Below, piece by piece: positions 1 through 4,845 of a DNA stretch of 7,042 nt. Numbering within the stretch: position 1 is the first letter of the stretch; each line of letters starts with the position of its first letter. Source of the DNA: Deinococcus sp. (GTDB lineage Bacteria > Deinococcota > Deinococci > Deinococcales > Deinococcaceae); the NCBI RefSeq assembly GCF_018260555.1, contig NZ_JAGLBB010000099.1, positions 1-7,042 on the forward strand, written 5' to 3'. The notes below the pieces were generated by a model. The model made no database searches, was not told the DNA's origin, and worked only from the letters and a program-made list of their open reading frames with translations. The position numbers were made by a program, and so were the translations under genes.

Positions 1-77
1 TCCATTCCCGCTCCAACGTACTTTCTTCTGTTACGCGCTCCGCGCGGTTTATCTACGAGATAAACGCAGTGTACTTA
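1..77 (+). repeat. Family-A palindromic repeat, copy 1 (cut by window edge)
   Basis: This is the right-hand part of a repeat whose full length in the other two copies is 128 bp. Position 1 aligns with position 127 of copy 2. It contains a perfect 8-bp hairpin, GTTTATCT (47-54) and AGATAAAC (58-65), with loop ACG, and ends in GTACTTA (71-77). Its last two bases, TA, are shared with the first two of the next copy, so the array period is 126 bp. Further copies could lie to the left of the window. It resembles the small noncoding repeats or MITEs known in Deinococcus; I cannot name the family. Confidence 0.9.
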
Positions 78-203
78 AGTACGTTGAAGCTCACATGGCG
101 CCCTGCCGGGAAAGCGCCGGAACCTCTCCATTCCCGCTCCAACGTACTTTCTTCTGCTCCGCGCTCCGCGCGGTTTATCTGTCAGATAAACGCAGTGTAC
201 TTA
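76..203 (+). repeat. Family-A palindromic repeat, copy 2 (complete, 128 bp)
   Basis: The copy is bounded by a 7-bp inverted repeat, TAAGTAC (76-82) and GTACTTA (197-203). The left end can fold on an internal segment: 77-90 pairs with 136-149, 13 of 14 positions. A second hairpin is GTTTATCT (173-180) with AGATAAAC (184-191) around loop GTC. By my count it differs from copy 3 at about 11 of 128 positions. If the outermost TA is a target duplication, the element proper is 124 bp, and copies 1 and 2 share one TA. That pattern fits TA-targeting transposition (IS630/Tc1-like), which is inference, since no transposase is present here. It ends 133 bp before irrE. Confidence 0.92.
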
Positions 204-324
204 ACACGGATTCCGGATGTGGAGTGGGCCACCCACGCCGTCATGGGCGCGCGGCAGGTTCCCAGAGCCGAGCTTCTGCTGTGGTGTCCCGGCAGGTGGG
301 CTCAGGCGCGCGGGGCGAGTACGG

Positions 325-330
325 TAAGCT
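325..330 (+). promoter_or_regulatory. Putative -10 element of irrE, leaderless type
   Basis: TAAGCT lies exactly 6 nt before the GTG start of irrE, so transcription would begin at or next to the start codon. There is no convincing Shine-Dalgarno site and no clear -35 hexamer. The 133 bp between the family-A repeats and irrE (204-336) show nothing else I can identify, including no palindrome resembling the radiation/desiccation response motif. Confidence 0.5.
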
Positions 331-336
331 GCGGGG

Positions 337-1221
337 GTGAGTGACGTCCCTGCTGACCTCCCCGCCCGCCCGGACGCCGCGCCGGAGGGGGCCGGGCCGC
401 CTGCTGACCTGCTGGAAGGCGCGAAGGGACGCATGAAAGAGCTGGCCGTGACCTACGCCCGCACCCTGCCCGGGCTGGATACCCACGGGCTTATGCACGG
501 CCTGGAGGGCGTGCAACTGACGTTCATGCCCATGGGTGACCGGGACGGAGCCTTTGATCCGGAGCACAACGTCATTCTGATCAACTCGCGCGTGCGGCCT
601 GAACGGCAACGCTTCACGCTGGCGCACGAGATCAGCCACGCGCTCCTGCTGGGGGACGACGACCTGCTGAGTGACCTGCACGATTCTTTCGAGGGCGAGC
701 GGTTGGAACAGGTCATCGAGACGCTGTGTAACGCGGGAGCCGCCGCGCTGCTGATGCCCGATGAACTGCTGACGGACCTGCTGGCCCGTTTCGGACCCAC
801 CGGCCGCGCCCTGGCCGAACTGGCCCGCCGCGCCGACGTGAGCGTCAGCACCGCCTTGTATGCCCTGGCCGAACGCACGGCTGCGCCGGTCCTGTACGCC
901 GTGTGCGCCCTGAGCCGCGCCGGAGACGATGACGAACCTCACGCCGGACCCCCTACGAACGCAGGGGCCGGAGCCCCGAAAGTCCTGACCGTGCGCGTGG
1001 CGGGCGGCGCTCCCGGCGTGAAGTACACCCTGCGGTCAGGAACGACCATCCCGGACGATCACCCGGTGGCCGTGGCGCTCGATACGCGCCTGCCGATCTC
1101 TGAGGCCAGTTACGTGCCGTTCCGCTCCGGGCGGCGCATGCCTGCCCAGGTGGACGCCTTCCCGGTCCGTCAGCGGGTGCTGGTGAGCTTCCTGCTCCCT
1201 GAGCGGACCGGACCGGCGTGA
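337..1221 (+). CDS. irrE: IrrE/PprI, radiation-response metalloprotease
   Basis: IrrE (PprI) is the zinc protease that cleaves the repressor DdrO after radiation or desiccation and so releases the DNA-repair regulon. The 294-residue protein has the gluzincin motif HEISH (H97, E98, H101) and a third ligand E128 in ETLCN, spaced as H82/H86/E113 in D. deserti IrrE. The ImmA/IrrE peptidase domain covers about residues 30-150. A helix-turn-helix-like segment (about 154-182, with GRALAELARRADVS) and a C-terminal GAF-like domain (about 215-290, with SYVPFRSGRRMPA) follow. Residues 1-28 are a low-complexity Pro/Ala-rich leader that varies in the family. GTG 337 is chosen because a -10-like TAAGCT sits 6 nt upstream. 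The stop overlaps the folP start by 4 nt (GTGA), indicating coupled translation. Confidence 0.96.
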   Translation: MSDVPADLPARPDAAPEGAGPPADLLEGAKGRMKELAVTYARTLPGLDTHGLMHGLEGVQLTFMPMGDRDGAFDPEHNVILINSRVRPERQRFTLAHEISHALLLGDDDLLSDLHDSFEGERLEQVIETLCNAGAAALLMPDELLTDLLARFGPTGRALAELARRADVSVSTALYALAERTAAPVLYAVCALSRAGDDDEPHAGPPTNAGAGAPKVLTVRVAGGAPGVKYTLRSGTTIPDDHPVAVALDTRLPISEASYVPFRSGRRMPAQVDAFPVRQRVLVSFLLPERTGPA

Positions 1222-2126
1222 ACGCGCACACCCTGACCTTCGGTCTGCAGGCTCCGGGAACGGTGCGCACGGCGCGGGGCTGGGAGTGGCGCTGGCGCGG
1301 CGCGGCCGTGATGGGCATCCTGAACGTGACGCCCGACAGCTTCAGCGACGGGGGCCGTCACGCTGCGCTGGACGCCGCCCTGAACAGCGCGCGTGGCATG
1401 CGCGGCGCCGGGGTGCTGATCCTGGATATCGGCGGCGAGAGCACCCGCCCCGGCGCGGCTCCCGTACCCGCGCACGAGGAACTTGACCGGGTGCTCCCCC
1501 TGATCCGCGCGCTGGCCGGGCAGGGCGTGCTGCTGAGCGTAGACACCATGAAGGCCGAGGTGGCGGCCGCCGCCCTGCGCGCCGGAGCGCACCTGATCAA
1601 CGACGTGAGCGGCCTGCGTGACCCGGCCATGCGCCGCGTCTGCGCTGACGCCGGAGCGCCCGCCTGCGTGATGCACATGCAGGGCCAGCCCCAGACCATG
1701 CAGGCCGCTCCGCACTACGGCGACGTGGTGAACGAGGTGCACACCTACCTGCGTGAGCAGGCGCGCGAGGCGCTGAACGCCGGGGTGCCCAGTGTGCTGC
1801 TGGACCCCGGCATCGGCTTCGGGAAGACGCCCGAGCACAACCTGAGCCTGCTGCGCGCCCTGCCTGACCTGAGCGCAGGCCCGCACCCCGTCCTGATCGG
1901 CGCGAGCCGCAAGCGCCTGATCGACCTGATCGCGCAGGTGCCCCACGCAGCCGACCGTGACCCCGGTACGCTGGCGCTACACCTGCACGCCGCCCGCCAG
2001 GGAGTCGCCGTGGTCCGCGCCCACGCCGCAGCCGCGCACGTTCAGGCCCTGCGGGTACAGGCGGCTCTGGGTGTGGAGACCCCGGACATTCAGGCCCCGG
2101 ACGTTCAGGCCATGCGGGGCGCCTGA
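1218..2126 (+). CDS. folP: Dihydropteroate synthase
   Basis: FolP condenses 6-hydroxymethyl-7,8-dihydropterin diphosphate with p-aminobenzoate to give dihydropteroate, and is the sulfonamide target. All family signatures are present in order: MGILNVTPDSFSDGG (32-46), DIGGESTRPG (70-79), SVDT (107-110), NDVSG (128-132), MHMQG (152-156), LDPGIGFGKT (195-204) and GASRKR (228-233). The last pterin-site motif reads VRAHA (266-270). R267 and H269 are kept, but the Asp usual after the His (VRVHD) is Ala. At 302 residues it is somewhat longer than the usual 270-285, because of an N-terminal lead of about 25 residues and a repetitive tail. The GTG start overlaps the irrE stop (GTGA). folB follows after 27 bp. 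Confidence 0.96.
   Translation: MNAHTLTFGLQAPGTVRTARGWEWRWRGAAVMGILNVTPDSFSDGGRHAALDAALNSARGMRGAGVLILDIGGESTRPGAAPVPAHEELDRVLPLIRALAGQGVLLSVDTMKAEVAAAALRAGAHLINDVSGLRDPAMRRVCADAGAPACVMHMQGQPQTMQAAPHYGDVVNEVHTYLREQAREALNAGVPSVLLDPGIGFGKTPEHNLSLLRALPDLSAGPHPVLIGASRKRLIDLIAQVPHAADRDPGTLALHLHAARQGVAVVRAHAAAAHVQALRVQAALGVETPDIQAPDVQAMRGA
2082..2111 (+). repeat. 15-bp tandem duplication in the folP tail
   Basis: CCGGACATTCAGGCC and CCGGACGTTCAGGCC are adjacent, 14 of 15 bases identical, and encode PDIQA-PDVQA at the FolP C-terminus. The core ACGTTCAGGCC also occurs at 2038-2048, in the preceding helix (HVQAL). The tail looks like a local expansion beyond the conserved fold. Confidence 0.8.
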
Positions 2127-2139
2127 CCCGGCCCGGCGG

Positions 2140-2145
2140 TAGACT
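2140..2145 (+). promoter_or_regulatory. Putative internal -10 element before folB
   Basis: TAGACT is 8 nt before the folB ATG, the same geometry as upstream of irrE and two minus-strand genes here. It could give a leaderless folB-folK transcript independent of irrE-folP. The intervening CGGGGACG could instead serve as a weak ribosome-binding site. Confidence 0.4.
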
Positions 2146-2153
2146 CGGGGACG

Positions 2154-2561
2154 ATGAAGCCCGCCCTGACCACCGTCACGCCCCCTGCCGGGCCAACCGT
2201 GAGCCGCGTCGTCCTCCAGGGACTGGAATTTCACGCGCGGCATGGCGTGTACGACACCGAAGCTGTGCTGGGCGCCCGCTTCGTGATCGACGCCGAACTG
2301 CACTACTCCTTCGCGCAGCTGAAAGATGACCTGAACGAGGCCGTGAACTACGCCGAGGTGTACGCCGCCATTCAGGAGGAAGTCACGGGCACCCGCCACC
2401 AGCTGATCGAGGTGCTGACCGGTTTCATCGCCCGCCGCCTGCTGCGTGAGCAACCGAAACTGGAGGCCGTGACCGTGCGCGTGCACAAACCCTTCGCGCC
2501 GCTGCCCGGCGTGTTCCGCGACGTGTTCACCGAACTGACCCTGACCCGCGCGGACCAGTAA
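2154..2561 (+). CDS. folB: Dihydroneopterin aldolase
   Basis: FolB converts 7,8-dihydroneopterin to 6-hydroxymethyl-7,8-dihydropterin and glycolaldehyde, upstream of FolK and FolP. The fold signature LEFHARHGVYDTE (24-36) carries the conserved active-site Glu at E36. A second substrate-binding Glu is E86 in LIEVLTGFIA, and the catalytic Lys is K112 in VRVHKPFAPLPG. These assignments follow the Staphylococcus aureus enzyme from memory. At 135 residues it has about 15 extra N-terminal residues compared with the usual 120. An internal GTG at 2199, giving MSRVVLQG, would remove them. ATG 2154 is preferred for the upstream -10-like element. Its TAA stop is followed by a single codon and then the folK start in the same frame. 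Confidence 0.94.
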   Translation: MKPALTTVTPPAGPTVSRVVLQGLEFHARHGVYDTEAVLGARFVIDAELHYSFAQLKDDLNEAVNYAEVYAAIQEEVTGTRHQLIEVLTGFIARRLLREQPKLEAVTVRVHKPFAPLPGVFRDVFTELTLTRADQ

Positions 2562-2564
2562 GCC

Positions 2565-3203
2565 TTGAAGGCCGCTAAGTACGTTGAAGCTAACATTGCG
2601 AGATTCCGGGAAAGCGCCGGAACCTCTCCATTCCCGCTCCAACGTACTGTCTTCTGCTACGCGCTCCGCGCGGTTTATCTACAAGATAAACGCAGTGTAC
2701 TTAATACCAGGACCGACGCTTTCATCGCCCTGGGCGCGAACCTGGGCGACCCACTGGCCGCGCTGCGCCGGGCCGCCACGCAGCTGGGGACGCTGGGGCA
2801 GGTGGTGGGCGTCTCGGCGCTGTACCGCACCGCGCCGGTCGGCGGCCCCCCCGGCCAGCCCGACTACCTGAACGCCGCCGCGCAGCTCCGTACCAGCCTG
2901 AACGCCGGACCCCTGCTGGCCGCGCTGCACGAACTGGAAGCCGCCGCAGGCCGCGAACGCCACGAACGCTGGCAAGCCCGCACCCTGGACCTCGACCTGA
3001 TCACGTATGGCGACCTGATCAGCCACCACCCCTCACTGAGGCTGCCCCACCCGCGCGCCTGGGACCGCGCCTTCGTGCTGGCGCCCCTGAACGACCTGAA
3101 CCCCGACCTGCGCCACCCTGTCACCGGCGAGACCGTGCGCGCCGCCCTGATCCGCCTCGGCATGGACGGCGTTCAGCGGATCGGCGGGCCCTGGCTGCCC
3201 TGA
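2565..3203 (+). CDS. folK: HPPK (FolK) with repeat-derived N-terminal extension
   Basis: FolK transfers pyrophosphate from ATP to 6-hydroxymethyl-7,8-dihydropterin, feeding FolP. Family motifs are clear: ALGANLGD (55-62), SALYRTAPVG (84-93), QPDYLNA (98-104), RWQARTLDLDL (135-145) with the magnesium ligands D142 and D144, and LPHPRAWDRAFVLAPL. The recognisable domain begins near residue 51, where a normal FolK begins near its start codon. Residues 5-46 are translated from a family-A repeat. The only conventional in-frame start before the domain is TTG 2565. It has no Shine-Dalgarno site but lies 3 nt after the folB stop, so reinitiation is likely. Without the net 126-bp insertion the gene would read TTG-AAG-GCC-GCT-AAT and continue in frame. 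The extension may be tolerated or the 5' end may be damaged. Confidence 0.88.
   Translation: MKAAKYVEANIARFRESAGTSPFPLQRTVFCYALRAVYLQDKRSVLNTRTDAFIALGANLGDPLAALRRAATQLGTLGQVVGVSALYRTAPVGGPPGQPDYLNAAAQLRTSLNAGPLLAALHELEAAAGRERHERWQARTLDLDLITYGDLISHHPSLRLPHPRAWDRAFVLAPLNDLNPDLRHPVTGETVRAALIRLGMDGVQRIGGPWLP
2576..2703 (+). repeat. Family-A palindromic repeat, copy 3, inside folK
   Basis: This is a complete 128-bp copy with ends TAAGTAC (2576-2582) and GTACTTA (2697-2703) and the same internal hairpin, GTTTATCT (2673-2680) and AGATAAAC (2684-2691), here with loop ACA. The left end pairs imperfectly with 2636-2649. It interrupts the 5' end of folK without breaking the frame: allowing for a duplicated TA, the net gain is 126 bp, or 42 codons, with no stop. 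The equivalent frame is also open in copies 1 and 2. Confidence 0.93.
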
Positions 3204-3366
3204 TCGCCAGCATCCAGCTGTGACCGTGACAAGCCCGGGTCCACGCTCCGCACAGGTGGGAACCCTGGCAGGGAAAGGCCAGGCAGGTGAAGGCCAGCCG
3301 CGGCGGTCTGCCGGACGGTAACAGCAGACCGTCACACCTCACGCCGTCTGTGCTCCCCCGGGGCGC
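3204..3366. other. Intergenic region after folK, no gene seen
   Basis: No coding region is apparent. Small inverted repeats are present: CCTGGC (3264-3269) with GCCAGG (3278-3283), and the pair described at 3304-3333. Neither is followed by a T tract, so I do not call a terminator for the folate operon. Confidence 0.5.
3304..3333 (+). promoter_or_regulatory. Two overlapping, mutually exclusive inverted repeats
   Basis: CGGTCTGC (3304-3311) pairs perfectly with GCAGACCG (3324-3331). GACGGT (3314-3319) pairs with ACCGTC (3328-3333). The right arms overlap, so only one hairpin can form at a time. The site lies about 50 bp before the next gene and upstream of its presumed -10, so an operator is as plausible as an RNA structure. 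No protein or ligand is suggested. Confidence 0.3.
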
Positions 3367-3372
3367 TATGCT
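3367..3372 (+). promoter_or_regulatory. Putative -10 element of the 3383 gene
   Basis: TATGCT lies 10 nt before the ATG, and a strong ribosome-binding site, GGGAGG (3373-3378), lies between them. A start site about 7 nt downstream of TATGCT would leave almost no leader and would remove most of that Shine-Dalgarno site from the mRNA. The two signals may therefore be used alternatively. No clear -35 is seen. Confidence 0.4.
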
Positions 3373-3382
3373 GGGAGGCGAC

Positions 3383-3877
3383 ATGAGCGAGCACACCAAA
3401 ACCACCAGCCACGGAGGCGCAGGCCGCGCGCTGCTGTGGGTCGTCCTCCTTCTCACCCTGGCCCTGCTGGGCTTCGTGACGGCCACCGCCGTCCGCCACA
3501 ACCCCATCTACAGCGACCGGGAAGCCAACGGCATCAGCCGCTACAGGTTCATCGAGAACTGCAAGGAACTCGCGCACGACACCGAGGAACTCACGGTCGG
3601 TGCCGCCGGTCAGAGCATCCCCCTCAAGACCCTGATCGAGCAGAGCGCCCCCCTGAAGTCTGGCGATACCATTCACGCTGACCTGGACGCCGAACCCGCC
3701 CAGATCATCAAGGCCACCCAGACCACCGAAGGCGGCGGGTGGACCTTCACCGTTCCCGCGACCGTCGCCGTGCACAACGGCGAGCGGATCAACATCCTGG
3801 GCCAGCTTCCGCTGCAGTGCGCGCACGACAAGAAAACCGGCAAAACCACCGCGCAGCTCAGCCTCCCCGGCCAGTAA
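3383..3877 (+). CDS. Hypothetical membrane-anchored protein
   Basis: This 164-residue protein is not one I recognise. Residues 1-16 are polar (SEHTKTTSHGGAG). A single hydrophobic segment at about 17-38 (ALLWVVLLLTLALLGF) should act as an uncleaved anchor. The remaining roughly 125 residues are polar and probably outside the membrane. Two cysteines, one in ENCKEL and one in LQCAHD, could form a disulfide. The segment from WTFTVPATVAV to INILGQLPLQ looks beta-rich. ATG 3383 is chosen over an in-frame start at 3287 because GGGAGG precedes it at good spacing and the added 32 residues look like non-coding DNA. It stands alone between the folate genes and an intrinsic terminator, so context gives no role. 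Confidence 0.8.
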   Translation: MSEHTKTTSHGGAGRALLWVVLLLTLALLGFVTATAVRHNPIYSDREANGISRYRFIENCKELAHDTEELTVGAAGQSIPLKTLIEQSAPLKSGDTIHADLDAEPAQIIKATQTTEGGGWTFTVPATVAVHNGERINILGQLPLQCAHDKKTGKTTAQLSLPGQ

Positions 3878-3890
3878 CCCTCAGATCACC

Positions 3891-3932
3891 GCAGGCCGCG
3901 CTTCCCAGTGGGGGCGCGGCCTGCCTTTGTTT
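3891..3932 (+). terminator. Intrinsic terminator after the 3383 gene
   Basis: GCAGGCCGCGC (3891-3901) and GCGCGGCCTGC (3914-3924) form a perfect 11-bp GC-rich stem with a 12-nt loop, followed by CTTTGTTT. It starts 14 bp after the TAA stop. A family-B repeat follows immediately and may back it up against the convergent gene. Confidence 0.88.
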
Positions 3933-3935
3933 CAC

Positions 3936-3990
3936 TGATACGGACTGCGGTTGATTCGGTGCAGTTCTGAATCAACGGCAGTCCGTATTA
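3936..3990. repeat. Family-B repeat, short 55-bp hairpin form
   Basis: ATACGGACTGCGGTTGATTC (3938-3957) pairs with 3969-3988 at 19 of 20 positions around an 11-nt loop. The sequence from 3936 to about 3977 matches the reverse complement of the right end of the long copy at 4357-4496, so this looks like an internally deleted copy in the opposite orientation. Its outer end reads TAATACGG on the minus strand, and that TAA is the stop codon of the 3988-4302 gene. Sitting between convergent genes, the hairpin may act as a bidirectional transcription block. Confidence 0.88.
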
Positions 3991-4302
3991 CATCACCACT
4001 TCCAGGCCACTGAGGCACTCCTCGGCAATCGCGCGGGCCAGGGGATCGCGGGTGCTTCGGGCGTAACTGACGCCCAGTTGCAGGTGCCGCTGACTGCCGG
4101 GCGCGCTCACGAGTTCCAGCGTCTGGTAGAACGCCAGGTGTGTGTGCGCCAGCAGCACGTCCCGCGTGCGTTCGGGTGGCAGGATCGTCAGCAGGTTCAG
4201 GGCCTCGCTGTACGAGGAAAGGGCGCGGTTCTGTTCTCCTTCGACCGCCCAGTCACGCCCCAGTTGCAGGGCGCGGGCAGCAGACAGGTACGCGCTTCTC
4301 AT
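3988..4302 (-). CDS. Small helical protein, TPR-like
   Basis: This 104-residue protein is almost entirely alpha-helical in character, with amphipathic segments such as AYLSAARALQLGRDWAV, ALSSYSEALNLLTIL, VLLAHTHLAFYQTLEL and LARAIAEECLSGLEVVM. The alternation and the small/aromatic pattern suggest a tetratricopeptide-like or related helical hairpin fold, but I cannot assign a family. ATG 4302 is preferred over an in-frame start at 4377. A textbook -10 (TAGAAT) lies 7 nt upstream of it, and the longer form would begin inside a family-B repeat. The TAA stop is the end of another family-B repeat. It could be a trailing member of the yraN operon but probably has its own leaderless promoter. Confidence 0.7.
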   Translation of the reverse strand: MRSAYLSAARALQLGRDWAVEGEQNRALSSYSEALNLLTILPPERTRDVLLAHTHLAFYQTLELVSAPGSQRHLQLGVSYARSTRDPLARAIAEECLSGLEVVM

Positions 4303-4309
4303 GACCGGA

Positions 4310-4315
4310 ATTCTA
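4310..4315 (-). promoter_or_regulatory. -10 element of the 4302 gene, leaderless type
   Basis: On the minus strand TAGAAT is followed by 7 nt and then the ATG. This is the best -10 match in the window. No Shine-Dalgarno site fits in the 7-nt gap (TCCGGTC), so translation from a leaderless mRNA is the simplest reading. Confidence 0.6.
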
Positions 4316-4356
4316 GAGCATGACTGCCATCGGCGCCGCTGACCTGCCTGCCCCCC

Positions 4357-4506
4357 TGATACGGACTGCCGCTCCACTGCGCCACAGTCGGGAAGGCGCC
4401 GCCTGCGGCTTCACACCGCAGAATCCGCATGTTGTTCCTCCTCGCGTCCGCTCGGATTGATTCAGAACTGCCCCGAATCAACCGCAGTCCGTATCACTCC
4501 GTATCA
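4357..4506. repeat. Family-B repeat, long form (140 bp plus duplicated end)
   Basis: The core 4357-4496 runs from TGATACGGACTGC to GCAGTCCGTATCA, a terminal inverted repeat of at least 13 bp. Internal hairpins are CTGCGG (4403-4408) with CCGCAG (4416-4421), and TTGATTC (4457-4463) with GAATCAA (4475-4481). A second copy of the terminus, TCCGTATCA, ends at 4506, exactly 10 bp after the first. On the minus strand that extra end begins TGATACGG, and its TGA is the yraN stop codon. The structure is typical of a MITE. It encodes no protein, and small open frames within it should be ignored. Confidence 0.9.
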
Positions 4507-4845
4507 GTCGAGGGGAATGACGCGCAGCGTGCCCGTCGCAGCCGGGCCGTCGATGGTCAGCACTTCCAGGTGGCAGGGCAGGTCGTCGCGGCCCAGTTCG
4601 CGGATCAGGTAGGCCAGGGCGGCGCGGTGCATCAGGGCCAGTTTGCGGGATGTGACGCTCTCGGCGGCGCTGCCATGGCGGGACGCGGCCCGTTGCCGGA
4701 CTTCCGTGAACACCAGTACGCCCAGCGGGGTGCGGGAGACCAGATCGATCTCGCCGCCGGGAATGCGGTAATTGCGGTGCAGGATATCGCGGCCCAGGCT
4801 GCGCAGGTGCGCCTCGGCGCGGTTCTCGGCGTCCGTGCCCTTCAC
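4504..4845 (-). CDS. YraN/UPF0102 family nuclease-fold protein
   Basis: The 113-residue product matches the YraN (UPF0102) family in length and layout: an N-terminal helix (AENRAEAHLRSLG), then RNYRIPGGEIDLV (24-36), VFTEVRQR (45-52) and a helical region SVTSRKLALMHRAALAYL. The fold is related to restriction endonucleases and Holliday-junction resolvases, with acidic residues E32, D34 and E48 at the site of a PD-(D/E)xK motif. The usual Lys of FVEVK is Arg here (R50), which may reduce or alter any catalytic activity. The family's role is not firmly established. The start overlaps the stop of the HAD gene by 4 nt (ATGA), so translation is probably coupled. The TGA stop belongs to a family-B repeat end. 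Confidence 0.9.
   Translation of the reverse strand: MKGTDAENRAEAHLRSLGRDILHRNYRIPGGEIDLVSRTPLGVLVFTEVRQRAASRHGSAAESVTSRKLALMHRAALAYLIRELGRDDLPCHLEVLTIDGPAATGTLRVIPLD

Noticed and set aside
1..203. Tandem repeats as a CRISPR array or integration array
   Set aside because: The unit is 126 bp with near-identical content throughout and no short-repeat/unique-spacer alternation. A third copy is dispersed into folK.
204..336. Radiation/desiccation response motif (DdrO operator) upstream of irrE
   Set aside because: I looked for the AT-containing palindrome and saw nothing resembling it. irrE itself is generally regarded as constitutively expressed.
69..344. Open frames of 91 and 81 residues over the repeats before irrE
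   Set aside because: They consist mostly of repeat sequence followed by low-quality intergenic DNA and run into the irrE start. No ribosome-binding site or homology is apparent.
241..942. 233-residue minus-strand open frame opposite irrE
   Set aside because: Long antisense frames are expected in high-GC DNA. The composition (rich in Gln, Gly, Arg and His) is that of a shadow, and irrE on the other strand is unambiguous.
1170..1946. 258-residue minus-strand open frame opposite folP
   Set aside because: It is a shadow of the well-supported folP gene, with a composition typical of reverse-frame translation.
4299..4481. Small open frames within the family-B repeats with a shared VAQWSGSPYQ segment
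   Set aside because: The similarity is due to the shared repeat sequence. The frames have no independent start signals.
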